Assembly: GCA_000750105.3 (NCBI GenBank)
Contig: JPHH03000070.1
Span: 62,001 to 126,000, forward strand
DNA: 64,000 bases
Reading direction: 5' to 3'
Source of the DNA: Tolypocladium sp. Sup5 PDA-1
Lineage: Eukaryota; Ascomycota; Sordariomycetes; Hypocreales; Ophiocordycipitaceae
Of the stretch, positions 30,935 to 42,918 are shown piece by piece. The notes under the pieces are model-generated. The model worked only from the letters and a program-made list of their open reading frames with translations, did no database searches and had not been told where the DNA came from. Numbering within the stretch: position 1 is the stretch's first letter; each line of letters starts with the position of its first letter. The position numbers and the translations under genes were made by a program.

Positions 30935-33220
30935 TCAATGTCGTCCGACGTGTCCGTGTATTCCGAGTCCTCCCATTCTTCCACAGCCATCACATGTCGA
31001 ATCTTCGCTTCTGCTTGTTAGAATTCCGGCAGCGCTCCAAAAGAATGATAGGGCACCGAAAACGACGGTCATCGGGATAGAGGCATTCGACAATTCATCT
31101 GGATGAGCTTTAAGCCAACACCAAAAGAACGCAAACGGCCCAGCCACCATGACGCAATGATAGATGAAGACGCAGGCAAACGAAACTGAAAATACGGCCT
31201 CAAGGCCCCATATCGCCGAAGTCTGGTCTCTTTCAAAACTCGTCGCCCTCTTCGGGATGCGTTCTAGGTACGTGCTGTTCGTTGCCGGTGGCATGCAGTC
31301 ATGGGGAAGCAGCCAGGTGCAAGGGAAACGACAGGTATAGAAAAGATTCTCAAACAAATGGGGTGAAATTGGGGGGTTCCTAGCGTCAAAAGCTCCAGCC
31401 CGGGGACTGTAAAGATAATTTTGGTCGGATGGAAGATCTCTATACTCGCGGACCATCCAGTCAAGCGTCCGTCTATTGAACGAATTCATGCGCTAGCGCG
31501 TAGAGGTCGTACACATAGCTTGGAGGGAATGATATACTCTTGTGACTTGGCAATATTCTAAACGCCAAATGGAGAGCCATAATCTCAGTCTGCCTCGCTG
31601 GGTTCGATAGCATTTCTTCAGTTCTTGAAAGACCCTATCGTCGGTATCTATATGGTTAACCAAGACTTGAGCCGGCTTTAGACTGCCATGCCCTCCTTTA
31701 ACGCCAAATAATAGCCACCGTTGAGCTTGGATAGCTGGGTCTAGTTCAGCTACCTGAACATAATGGCCCAAGGTGGAGCTTCCTTGGCTGCGAAGTTGAG
31801 TCGGAGATACGACACTAGGTGGTCCACCGCCCTGATGCGAAGATCTGTGTCTCGGAGACGATACAGATCCAGCATTTACTAACGGCGTATATATTTTTTT
31901 AAGCCGCTGATGATGGTGGTGTGGCTGGTGATGCAGGAGGCACTTTTCGAAACATGCGTCCAAACCAGGTTATCAAAGGCACTCCTGACTGGGGTTTGCC
32001 ATCCGACAAGGCGAGTATCTTTGCCATAAACTCGTGTTGTTCGGCGGACATTTCTTCCTACTGCTGCGCACCATAGGTTTGCTAAACGTTAGCCTGCTAG
32101 ACTTTAGCGTCATCCGCGTTGAAGTCTTGCACTTACACATTTCTAGAACATTCGAGACTCGCTATCTTGCAACATCCGCTTTCGTGGTTTTAGAGGCCAC
32201 CAATTCTACGTCACTTGAGTTTTGTCCTCTACCCACGCTTTTACTCTATTCGAAATCGAGAGATCCTGCTCCTGTGACACCTAAACGTGCTCTTTAGGTA
32301 TCGACTGAAGCATATGCCTCAACTCCGCTGGCAGAAACAACAGCAGGAAGTCCTTCCGTAAACTTCGAAATGATCTAGAATCTCGTAGAAAAACTTTCAG
32401 GTAGGAGTTGTAAGGGAATTCGTCTCTCTCAAGGCCGTTATCGGACCCTGATGTTAGAGATTCATTATCAATGTCTTGGCCTTCAAATGGGTCCGCCGGT
32501 CTCCATGAAGCTTCTGCGAGCCATGTCTCGATGCGGAGCTCCCAGACTTCCTCCTGCTTGTTTTTTTAATAATCTAGCGATAGCTTGTTTAGCTTTGGAT
32601 TTAGCTGGCTTAGCTTCAGTTTCAGCTTCAGCTTCCTCTGAGAAGCTCTTGTGAAATGATTCCAGCGGCCGCCGCAAGTCCTCCACAAAGCGTTGTCTGC
32701 CCATTTTAGCCATGGCCTTCTCACATAGGGCTCTGAATTGAGGTTGCTCAACTAGGAGCGTCCTTATCAGAACCGTTCGAGTCATTCTTTCGTTAGACAA
32801 CTTGATTTCCCGGATGCACTCGCCCGTATCGGCGCGCCATAGCCGGACCGTCCCATCGTCCGAGGCGGATGCTACGAGCGCCGATTCGTGCGAGAAATCA
32901 GCTGCGACCGACAGGGATGTATTGTCTACCCTCTAGGTCGTAGTAAGGCACTGAGAGGTGTTGGCTGACGTACAGACGTATAGACTGGACTATACGGTAC
33001 CAAACGAAACATTCGACTCTCACGACAAAAGATACAAATCTGCGTGTATGCTAGTTTCAAAGACCACAGGAGCTGAGAATTGTCCCACAGTCGATTCCAG
33101 ATCAAGACGGTAAAACAGTTCCTGGGATGAGTGGCCCACCCAATGCGAAATGCCGACAGTATCACGTCGTTTTGCGCGAGTTGGAGAAGGATAACGATCT
33201 CAATCCGTGGCATCGGGCCG
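30935..33220 (-). pseudogene. RIP-degraded gene: WD40 end plus fungal-only membrane protein family
   Basis: Reading 5' to 3' on the minus strand: a WD40 repeat (VASASDDGTVRLWRADTGEC, about 32850) continues in frame into ERMTRTVLIRTLLVEQPQFR and MGRQRFVEDLRR. In a second frame (32515-32284) comes DEFPYNSYLKVFLRDSRSF and FLPAELRHMLQ, then TAG; then NRVKAWVEDKTQVT, TAG, NWWPLKPRKR, TAG in place of Trp (MF*KC), and a 55-nt intron (32136-32082). After it TAG again replaces Trp before EEMSAEQHEF. The end includes AELDPAIQAQRWLLFGVKG, a probable 45-nt intron (31537-31493) and two membrane helices near FIYHCVMVAGPFAFFW. An acidic C-terminus (EEWEDSEYTDTSDD) follows in a shifted frame. Stops and frameshifts make it non-functional. 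The intact family has no known function. Confidence 0.7.
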
Positions 33221-33245
33221 CCTGCATCCGCCCATTCAATGCCAT

Positions 33246-35716
33246 CTACGAGGTGTCCAAACTCAACCTTCGACTCGACATGGTTCTCCTGATACGATGA
33301 TCCTCCTCCTCATCACGATGCAGCTGCTCCCCGGGCAAGCGCACGGCACGGTCTAACGCAACAGGCAGCCCCCGGTGCCGGCCACGCAGCATGACGAGGC
33401 ACAGAACAAGCTTGCTCGCGGTATGCCACGCCCCGCAGAAGCTATAATCGGCCGTCGGTATCCCCACGGAGATTCCCACGCTGCCGTATGCGGACACAAC
33501 TTCGAAGATGATGTTAAAGACGGAGAAGACCAGAGGGTCGTCCATGAAATGCGATGTCTCGATCGTAGTGATCACGAGGACCGCCAACACTAGCCACCAG
33601 ATATCGTGGGCGAGTTGCCCGTGGATCTGCCGGCTAATGAAGCTGGTACGGCTGTCAGGGCTGGCGCTGCTGCGTGGACGGCCAAGTGAGGCGGGGGAGT
33701 CATCCCGTTTGTCGCCACGCTTCAAGGGTGAGACGCCGACGCCTTGCCACGTCGTAAATGTGTGCTGCAGGGCGCGCCCAATTTCGGCGGCCGTGTCGGA
33801 GCGGCTGAGACGGCGGAAGAGAGTTTGAGGGCTGGTCAAGGTCGGTTTCGTTGGAGAGCTGGAGCCATGGCTACTGTCAGTAGAAGCGTGCGCGTGGTAC
33901 CTGGGGATATGGTGGGAGAGGAGCGGCGCAGCAGCCTCTGGGTCGGAGTCGGATTGGACAAACTGGTCATCGCGATAGACGCCGAGCGAGCGCTCCTCGT
34001 AGACATTGGAATGGCGCATCGTTATGACCACGGGGTACACGGAGATGTACATCATGATGACGTACAAGACCTGGAGACCGATGTAGAGTTGGGAGATGGG
34101 CACGACGTAAAATCCACCACTCCGGACGGCTAGCAAGAGGTTGTTAGTATGATGACAGTGTCTGGGTCACAGCCTGGCAGGGGCTTACCGAGGGCCTGGA
34201 ACAGGCCGTCAAGGACGCGAGGACCTGTAGGGATGCGCTCGATGACAGGGTTTCCGAGATTTAGAAGCTCAAAGCCAACCCAATCCACGGAGTTGAGTAA
34301 GACGAGCATGAAAAAGAGCCACCAGGTAGGGCGAGATGGAAATAGGTTTGTGTAAACCCGGCGAGGATACTTGAGGATGAACTCGAGCGTAGCCTTGAAC
34401 TCACAATATGCCTGTTCAGCAGTGGTAATTTTCAGCAGCTTAAGACCTGACCATATTATAAGGCGCAGGAAAAGAGGATACGCCGTGTTGCCAGCAAGAA
34501 TCATCAGACCCATCGTGATAAGGACGAAGTACGCGTTCTGGAAGGGAACCATGTTCGCATCGAGGAGCGACATGCCCGAGTTGTTGAACGCCGAGACCCC
34601 GTTAAAGATGCCGAGCCACCATGGTTCGATGCCGTTTCCTCTTGCTGTTTCCGGCATGTTGTTATTGATCCAGGCTCCAAGTGCGATGCATCCCAGGAAC
34701 TGCCAGAGGAAGAAGTACAGTGGTACTGTGTAGGCGAGGACCAGGAGGGCGCGATACTCGCACCCGCCGAGGTGCTCGCGCTCCTCGCTGGTCAGTTCCT
34801 GGAACTGGCCGTTGCGGCCGGAGGCGCGGTGCATTAGGAAGTGATGCATGTCAAAATCGACTTTCTCCTGGTCCGGTGGCGCCTTGCCAACTCCATTTCT
34901 CCGCGCCGGTATGTTCTCATGCATGTTCGAAATGCCGGTTGACGAGGCATTATGGCTTGCGGCGTTCGGATGCGGCCGATCGACGAAGGCAATGTGTCCG
35001 CTAGAGCTGACCGGCTCCAGGAGCGCCTCCGGCGGCGCCTCCAGGGGTGCGTCACCCCTGACCAAGACATCCTGCGTCCTTGAGGCCTCACCAGGCTCCA
35101 GGTAGGGCAATGACAAAACGCGCTGCGTTCTGGGCCGGGCCTCGTCCGCCACTGGCCTGTTCCTATCCGGAGTTGGCGGTGCGGGTTCGTTATGTGACTC
35201 CCTACTCCCTGTCGCAGGCAGGGCGGTATCGGGCACTGGGACGGTCTGGGCTTTGCGGAACGAGATGGCGTGCCGCAGCTTGGGCAGACTCGGCAACACG
35301 GTACTGGAGCGGCGATTGAGCCTGCGAACGCGCTCCGCGCGCACAATATCGTCGAAGCGCTTCTCGAAAATGTGTTTTCGGGCCAAGACAGTCCAGATAG
35401 AGACCCAAATGACGCTGCCCAGCAAGATGAGGATAAAGAGCATGATCTGTTGCCAGGTTGTTATCATGCTAAGGTTTACCGTGTTCAATCCCGCCTCGGT
35501 CATTGCCGATATAACGAGGAACAGACTATCGGTATAGCTGATGCTGAAGGCAGGATCGGAGGACCCCCAGAAAACAACAGAGGCAATAAGGCACACGATA
35601 ACGAAGTAGGCATAGTGAATGGTGATGAAGTTCAATGGCGGAAGGTATCTGCGTATTCGCCGAAGGGTTTCTGAGAGCCGTGGGTGGTTGTTGGTGAAGT
35701 CCCCCCAGCGCGACAT
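33246..35716 (-). CDS. TRK-type high-affinity potassium transporter
   Basis: Two exons on the minus strand: 35716-34189 and 34129-33246; 803 aa. The 59-nt intron has GTAAGC and ends GCTAG. Features in order: helices around INFITIHYAYFVIVCLIASVVF-like text (NFITIHYAYFVIVCLIAS), first pore loop SAMTEAGLNTVNLS, a long hydrophilic cytosolic loop (about 145-310), GVSAFNNSGMSLLDANM (second pore loop), GNTAYPLFLRLIIW (third) and, after the intron, VRSGGFYVVPIS and FEVVSAYGSVGISVGIP (fourth). The four pore glycines of the selectivity filter are present. It moves K+ inward across the plasma membrane. A shorter intracellular loop than in yeast Trk1 suggests the filamentous-fungal TRK type. Confidence 0.93.
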
Positions 35717-36834
35717 TTCTGTGAAGTTCTACTGGATGACCGAGGGTATGACTTGGTGACGACCGTGCAAAGGCTTAGGGATGCCAAGGTATCATGTTGC
35801 CATCAATTGGGGTTGGATTAACCGTGTAGGAGCACTGTAACCAGGGCTGAAGGGCCACGCGACAGGGCCGGCTGTTCGAGTACAGCGCTGCTGCAGGCGG
35901 CACGGAATAATGGTCGGAACGGCGATCGCGTACGAGCACCCTTGCTGGGGACTTTACGTCCCGTCACTAAAAGTGGGTCCCGGACGGTCAGAGCATCCCT
36001 TTAGCTGTCTCTGACGTGGCGAAACTTGGCCGTCTCGCTTGTACTTCGTAACCCTGGCATCATAGCATCTCATCTCCCGGGACATGGGCCGCTCGCGATC
36101 GGGCTGGCTTTCTCATTGTAGCGGAGACTATGGACTGTTTGCAACTGTTCTGGCTCATCATATCTACAACACTCGGGACGCGGCTACTCCGGATGACTTT
36201 TTGAGGTTACAGCAGCAACAGCAGACCGAGCGTGGACTACCCGTGACTGCAAACCCGAGGCGTCCCAGGCAGGCCGAACGGAGCCTCACGGTGGCGAGCT
36301 TACCAGCTCCCCAGTCCAACAACGAACCACAACGCACCTACACAACGGCAAGCGACCACGCACGTACACAGACAGGTCACAAGGAGAACCGCCCAGCGTT
36401 GACCAAAGGTGTGCGAATTAAGACATTACTCTAGGTATCACCCGTCACCCGTCACCCAGGCCCGCCAGCCGCAGCAGAACCTAATAACCAACACCGCATC
36501 CGCCCCTCTCCCTTTTTGTTCCCCCTATGCCTCGACACGTATAAAAATGATGGCCCAGAATGAGCAAAACAGTAACGGATCCAACCGCAACATCAGCGTC
36601 CAAGTCCAGCGGTATCCCAACTCGTATCGTACAACACGCCTGCCGACCCCAGTACAGTGGATGATAGGTGAGGTTTGGGTATCTCCTTGCTGCCGCAGCA
36701 TGCTCCGCCTTGTTGCAACAGTACATCATGCTGGGCATGAAAGAGTCGGGTTTCGATCCCGGTCCAAGAAGCGCCATACTCCCGTCATGCTGCTGCCCCC
36801 TCTTGACCTTGTCGATCGCAGATGCCGCGTCCGC
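35717..36834. other. Intergenic region, 1.1 kb
   Basis: TRK promoter on the left and 3' flank of the alpha/beta hydrolase on the right. An open frame at 36084-36434 (plus) has no family motif. Nothing else recognised. Confidence 0.45.
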
Positions 36835-39778
36835 TCACCGGCCGCTGAGCGTCCCCCTCCTCCCCCTCTCGCGGTCCTTGCGCCCGTCCGCGCCCGTCGC
36901 CCGCATCCAGTCCTCCCACTCCTTGCTCATCTCCATGAGCACCGAGCCCATGACGCCCGCGCTCGCCATCAGCCCGTGGCCCTCACCCTCGAGCACGCGC
37001 ACCTCGCACCGCCGCATCGTCTTGCCCAGCCACTTGACGTTCTCGACGGGCACGCGCGTGTCCCGGCTGCCGTGGTGGATGACGACGGGCCGCGTGATGT
37101 CCACGTAGCGGAAGCCGATGGTGTGCCGCCGCTCGAGGCACACGAGCAGGTCGACGGCCGGGTTGGCGCCCGTCGTCGCGAGCTCCCAGATGGCGTGCGT
37201 GAGGCGCATGTCGTACGTCATCTGGCGCTCCTTGTCGGCCATGGCATCGGCCGCCGCCGAGAGGACCGCTGAGCTGCCGTTCATGGCGCCTTGGGGCGGG
37301 TGCATGCGGTCCATGTTCTCGGTCGCGTTGGGGGACTCGAGACCGCCATCGGCGTGCTGCTGTGACGGCGTGTTCGCATCCTTTCCGTAGACTCCGTACC
37401 CAAAGTTCTCTTTGTCCATGGACGTGGCGTTGCGGCTCGGCGTGCCGTTGGCCTCCTTGCCGGCCGCTTTTTTTCTATTTCGCCGCGGGTTCTTGGGCAG
37501 GGAGCTCGTGATGGAGCTGCTCGTGGCGGTCATGAAGCTCGAGTTGGCCGCCTTCAGTATGGGCGTGGGCAGCGCTCGGAGGATCTTTTGAGACGTTGGA
37601 ATGGCGTTGGTGGGCGGCATGCTCTGCGACGTGCCGAAGACGCTCATCTGAGAGGGCGGGATCCAGGGGGCCAAGAGGTGGATTCTGCCGCGGATATGCT
37701 GCGGCATGCGCAACGCCGTCGCGAGGGCGTAGATGGCGCCGGCTGAATGGGCCAGGATGGAGAACTTGGTAATCTTGAGCGCCTGGCAGATGGCGTAAAC
37801 GTCGTCTGAGCACCACATTAGCGACATGAAATCTCCATGACAGGGTCAACCCGTAGCACTCACCGGGCCAGCTGAGGGGCGTGGCCGTGCCGTCCGAGTA
37901 CGGCTCGCTGTCTCCCACGCCGGGCCGATCGGGCGTGATGAGCCGCAGCTTCAGCGTCAGGGCCAGCTCGTCGTAAAAGGCCGTAATGTACCTCGTCAGG
38001 CCCATGCCGACGCAGCAGAAGACGGCCGAGCCGTCGGCGTCGCCCACCTCGGAAAAGGAAATGATACGGCCCGTCTGGGGGTGCCGGATCTTCTGAGACA
38101 AGCGTGGCGAGCAGAGATACGACTCGACGGCGTCGTCGACGGAGTCAGCCGAGTCAGGGCGCTCGTAGCCCGTCGGCATCGCCGTCTGGGCCGGGTCGGG
38201 AGACGTGACGCTGGCCCGCGACTCGCTCCGGGGGCTCATCGGCCCGGCGGAGAGGCGCTTGAGCCGAGAACTGCTGCGCTTGAGCTTGAGGGCCTCCTTG
38301 GGTCCCGGGCTCAGCCGCCCCGAGAGACGGCTGCTGCTCCGCTCGGCGCTGTGGTCGTCGCGCCGGCGTCCGCCGGATACGGCGGGAAAGGGGGCGCCGT
38401 CGCCGTCGTCGTACTCGGCGGTGCGGGCACCCACGCTGTACTCTTCGGCGCGGCCGCTCTCGCGCACCTGGCGGCTCGCGGACGACGTGGCCTCGGGCGG
38501 CGTGGTCAGTTCGTCGGGCCCCAGGAGGAACGACTTGGCCGCCGCGATACCGAGACCAGCATCCGGCTCTGAGCGGCCGTGGCCCTTGCCCGCGGCGTCG
38601 CGGCTGCGGTTGTACTCGTCTGCCTCGAGGATAGCATCGCCGACATTGCCCTCGCTGTCCCGCTTGGACCGGCGCGCGCTGGTCCGCTTCCGTTGCGAGC
38701 TATGCGAGCCCGTCTTCCTCAGGCTCGAATCCCGCGCCGGGATGGGCTTGGGGCTGTCCATGGCCTTTTCCCTGCCGCCGCCAGCGCCGGGGTTGTCGCT
38801 GCCGGTGCCGGGCTCTTCTTTGATGGCCGTCTCGGCGAGAAAGGGGTCGGGTCTGCCGCTGCCGCCGCCGCCGACGCCGCTATGTATACTACTGCCGCTG
38901 GGTCCGGCCGCAATGGCGGTGCCGGTGGTGGCCCCCGGGGCGCCGCCGGAGAGGCGCTTCCGCTCAAACTCTCGCTCGCGGAGGCGCTCCTTGGAGCTCA
39001 TGTACATGAGGCCCTTGCTGCTGCGGGTCGTCTTCTTGCCCCAGCTGTCGTGGGAGCGGCGGGGCCTGAGCTCGGGGGTGGGCGCGGAGCCGCGTTCGAT
39101 GGAGAGGTTGCCGATGCTCTGGGCGTCGTCATTCTTGGAGTTGAGGGAGCCGCGGGACGAGGGCCGGGAGACGTTGGCGCTGGCGCCGCCGCCGGCGCTG
39201 CGGAGAAAGGAGCGCAGGCCGGAACCGCTGTCGCGGCTGGAGCTGCGGCGGGCGGGCGGGGGGCTCTTGGGGGCCGTCAGGGAGGAGAAGCCGCTCGGGG
39301 GCTTGGAGGTGCGGACGACGGGCGGGCTGGCGGCGATTTCGTCGAGGGAGACGGGCTCGCGGCTCGCGGCATCGAGGCCGGTGCGGTTGTAGGCGCCGTA
39401 GTCGACGCCGAAGCTGCCGGAGGGAGAGGTCGGGGAGGCCGTCGTCGCGTTCGTCGCGTTCCTCGTGTTCCTCGTGGCCGGGCTCGGGCTCGCGGGGAGG
39501 GAGAAGCCGGCGGCGGAGGGGTGCGCGTCGAAGTGGCTGCTGGCGGGCTGCGAGATGACGCTGAGGCTGGTGATGAGGTTGGAGATGACCTCGGGGCTGG
39601 CGGGCGGGACGGCGGCGCCGGCGGTGCGCTTGACGGGCGAGTGGCGACGGGAGCGGGCGGCGCGCGGGTCGTGATGCTGATGCTGGTGCTGAGGATGCTG
39701 GGCATGGGCGTGCTTGTGGTGGTGGTGGTGGTGGCGGGTCGGGATAGGGGGCACGTCGTCGGGGGCGCTCCCGTCCAT
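36835..39778 (-). CDS. Alpha/beta hydrolase with long disordered N-terminal region
   Basis: Two exons on the minus strand: 39778-37864 and 37805-36835; 961 aa. The 58-nt intron joins LSWP to DDVYAICQALK. Residues 1 to about 555 are low-complexity (His, Ser, Pro, Arg rich; a His run encoded by GTG repeats near 39720), with many SR and SP pairs. The hydrolase domain then starts QTGRIISFSEVGD and includes GLTRYITAFYDELA, LITPDRPGVGDSE, the nucleophile elbow LAHSAGAIYAL (Ser659) and GEGHGLM with the catalytic His. A Ser/Asn-rich insert lies within the cap. Family members are serine hydrolases of unknown substrate; the disordered half suggests phosphorylation or binding partners (inference). Large open frames on the opposite strand are a by-product of GC-rich codon use. 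Confidence 0.85.
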
Positions 39779-41557
39779 GGCCGCGGCTGGCTGCTGCAGC
39801 TGCTGCTGGAGGCGCGGCTCTCGCTCCTCTCGCCGCCCTTGCGTCGGTCTGCGCGTGAGTTTGCGTCTGCAGGAAGCACGAAGACGATGTGGAGCGGGCG
39901 CGAGATTGGAGCAGCCTATGACTCGGCGCGGGCTGGCATTACCGTGGCCGTCTCGGTGGTGGTGGTGGTGCTGCTGCTGCTGCCGCTGCAGCTGTGGTCC
40001 AGTGCACGAGGCGGCCCGAGGCTCCTGCTTGGCCGCGTCCCAGGTCGGTCGACGCCAGTACCCGATGTTCAGGTGGTTCAGGTCGCGCAGGCGAGAGGAG
40101 GCTCGTTAGTGCGCGTCGACGACGGTACGTACGCAAGGAGTCGGGTCTGCGCTGCGCAGGAGACGGGACGGCGGTCTGGTACAGTACGGTACGGATGGGT
40201 GGTGGTGGAGTCTCAGAGTCGGTCGGGCCCCCTTGGTTCGCTGGGCCGCACGGGACAAGCGAGAGCGGTGGGCGAGCAGTGGGCGAGCAGTGGGCACTGA
40301 CCTCGCCCACGCTCTCCAGGAGGTTTCCAGGTTCCCAGCTAATAATAAAGCACCGGACGATGGACAGGGGCTGAGTGTTGATCCCCTGGAGCCGTGGGCC
40401 GTGGCCCATTCGTCCCGGCGGCCGAGAGGAGACTAGCGGTCCGACTCATTTGCGGGAAGAGGCGGAGAGGTCGCGAGACGGATAGGGAGGCAAGGGAGGT
40501 TTACATAGGTCGTGTCTTGAGACTCAACCTCGTACGACATAGTAATCTACGTTGTTATGGTTAGGCCGAGCCGTGGAGAGGCGAGGCCCAGTCGCGACTC
40601 ATTCACGCATTTGATTAATCCATCGAGGCGTTCGCCCGCCCGGCACGGCGGGTCGATCCGAGGCTCACCTCGCCTTGATTAGCCGCCACAGCCGGCATCC
40701 AGACTGGATTCTCGCGATGCGCCTCCCGTGGCATCGCGTACTTTCTGCCGGGCCTCCTTCCGGCCTCAACGCTCCCGCTGTCCTGCCCAGGGGCTGGAGA
40801 TTTGTGTTTCAAGGCACGTCTATTTCGGGTGCCAAATTGGCATGGATTCCGTGCTGTTGGGTCGCTCCCGCGTGGCGCCCCCGTGAACCCGATGGCGCGC
40901 GCGCGTTATACGTGAAACGGCTCCCGTCGCGGCCCAGCCCAGCCCAGACCAGACCCGGTGCATTGAGAGGGCGTCTGCGTCTGCGGCCGTTATTGGGGGC
41001 TTGGTTTTCCCGGGGTGCCGGGTCCGAAGCCTGTTGGAGCCGCATCTCCACTGCCGGCAGCCTCATCGCCAGACTCGGGCTCAAGCTCAAGCTCAAGCTC
41101 AAGCCCAGCAGGGGCAATTCTTTGCGGCACAAATGGGCTTCCCTCGCCGATGCAGAGGCGGTTGTGGTTATGATGGAAGCCACGCAGCTGCCCTGTCGAG
41201 AACTCCCGCGAGCAGCAGCGACGTTGACTTGACGATGAGACTGTGCGTCAACTCCCTCTGCAAACATCGAGACAAAGACGACGACTCCTTCGACGCACAG
41301 GTTTTGCGTGTTTCCTTTGGAACACAGTGCCGGTGCGCGCCTCGTCTCATCACCAACGGCACCCACGACGCCGTCGTCTTTGTGCCATGGCAACAGGAAC
41401 AGGAACAGGAACACGCGCGACCTCGTCGGTGAACAGGATGGCCATCGGCACAAGCTTCTCGCGAGCATGAAGTAGATAACCGGTCTGTATTCTCCTCACG
41501 CCCCCTCTCTCGTCTCTTTCTCTCTTCGTCTACACTTCTCGGGGGAAGATTCATATA
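39779..41557. other. Intergenic region, 1.8 kb, GC-rich with short tandem repeats
   Basis: Divergent promoters of the hydrolase and the fatty-acid-hydroxylase-like gene. Short tandem repeats include four CTCAAG units (about 41080-41105) and four CAGGAA units (about 41394-41414). A 210-codon minus-strand open frame here has no family motif and was left out. Confidence 0.45.
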
Positions 41558-42697
41558 ATGGCCAAGTATCTTCCTCGCTGGATTCGCCGGCTCGGCTTCG
41601 ACTGGTACGTCTTCGCGCGCGTGCTGACGGACCTCTTGCTCTTCATCCCCGTTCTCTGCCACTTCCCATTCCCGTCGCGCCCCTGGTGGCCGTTGTCCTG
41701 GCTGCCGTTCTCCCGGTGGCCGTGTGCCCTCTCCTGGTGGCCGCGCGCCTCCTCCTCCAACTACCTCTTCGTCTACATGACCTGGTCCGCGCTCGTCTTC
41801 GCCCACCGCCCCCTGACCATCCACGTTGCCGGCGTGGCCGCCATCCGCGCCGCCCTCTGGCTCATGCCGTCCCTCGCGATGCTGCTCCTCAACGTCGCGG
41901 CGCCGGGCCTCGCCAGCCGCATCAAGCTCGGCGGCCGGGGCTCGCTGCCGCCGCGCGGGCTCGGTCGGCTCGGCAGGACCCTGCTCCTCGCGCTCACGCT
42001 GGCCGTCGACGGCGCCGCGAGCCACGCCTTCGCGGCCGCCTTCGGGAGGCCCGAACTCCGCACGGGGAGGATCCCGCCGCGGGCGGGGGAGGTCTTCAGG
42101 CACCTCGCGATGCTGCTCTCCGCGCGCGAGGCCCTCACGTACTACATCCACCGCTTCGTCCTCCACGGCCCCGCCGCCCGGCTCGTCGCCCGGGCGCACC
42201 GCCAGCACGCGCACGCCTCGTCCGGGGCCCCCTATAGCCTGCAGCTCTTCACCGACCACCCGCTGCCGCTGCTTCTCCATCGCCTAGCGCCGCTGTACGT
42301 GCCCGCGCTGCTGCTGCGCCCGCACCTCCTGACCTACTTCCTCTTCGTCGCGCTGTGCACCGTCGAGGAGACCGCGGCGCTGAGCGGGTACTCGGCCGTC
42401 CCGGGCATCCTCCTGAGCCGCTTGGCGCGGCGTACGGCGGTGCACTTCACCCGAGGGGGCGCCGGCTTTTCCGCCTGGGGCATCCTCGACTGGGTGCACG
42501 GGACGGGCCGCGGACGGGGTGTGCTCGAGGGCGTGGGGGGAGAGGCGGACAGGCACCGTGTCGCCAAGCTGGCGAAGAGCAACAAGAGTCGGGGCGTTGG
42601 GTTTCTGCAGAGCGGGCTGGACTCGATCAGGGGTGGCAGCGGCAAGGTGCGGAAGGAGACGAAGACGAAGACGAAGACGAGGACGAAGCGGAGATAG
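41558..42697 (+). CDS. Fatty acid hydroxylase / sterol desaturase superfamily membrane protein
   Basis: Single exon, 379 aa. Several hydrophobic segments (about residues 20-35, 70-115, 143-160, 245-270) suggest an ER membrane protein. Histidine boxes are YYIHRFVLH (His198, His203), HRQHAHA (His214, His217, His219) and a C-terminal region HFTRGGAGFSAWGILDWVHGT (His296, His314), the last ending in the family's typical D-W-x-x-G-T pattern. These would bind a di-iron centre used to hydroxylate or desaturate lipids or sterols. The third box has only one His where HDxHH is common. A Pro/Trp-rich loop (PWWPLSWLPFSRWP) and a Lys/Thr repeat tail are unusual. Substrate unknown. Confidence 0.75.
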   Translation: MAKYLPRWIRRLGFDWYVFARVLTDLLLFIPVLCHFPFPSRPWWPLSWLPFSRWPCALSWWPRASSSNYLFVYMTWSALVFAHRPLTIHVAGVAAIRAALWLMPSLAMLLLNVAAPGLASRIKLGGRGSLPPRGLGRLGRTLLLALTLAVDGAASHAFAAAFGRPELRTGRIPPRAGEVFRHLAMLLSAREALTYYIHRFVLHGPAARLVARAHRQHAHASSGAPYSLQLFTDHPLPLLLHRLAPLYVPALLLRPHLLTYFLFVALCTVEETAALSGYSAVPGILLSRLARRTAVHFTRGGAGFSAWGILDWVHGTGRGRGVLEGVGGEADRHRVAKLAKSNKSRGVGFLQSGLDSIRGGSGKVRKETKTKTKTRTKRR

Positions 42698-42918
42698 CAA
42701 GGAGGATGCGGGTGGTCCTCTGAATGTGATACCCACGGCGTTTATCTCTATATAAGTCGTTTCCCGTTGCGTGTAAGCCATGTAAACGAGTTCGCCCGTG
42801 TAGTTCTTTACCTTGTACCGTCCCGGCCGTCTATGTGCGCAAAAGCCCCCTCCCCAACCCCTTTTATGCATCCCCATCATCTCATCACCGTGACACACCC
42901 ATCTCCGTACAACTCTCC

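Noticed and set aside
36660..36770. tRNA-like B box (GGGTTTCGATCCC)
   Set aside because: The T-loop has an extra T and no acceptor stem pairs with it.
38205..40300. Large plus-strand open frames (395 and 573 codons) opposite the alpha/beta hydrolase
   Set aside because: They are Gly/Ala/Arg-rich shadows caused by GC-rich third codon positions; the opposite strand holds clear hydrolase motifs and a valid intron.
40809..41468. 219-codon minus-strand open frame
   Set aside because: Composition is biased, there are no family motifs, and it overlaps short tandem repeats in an intergenic region.
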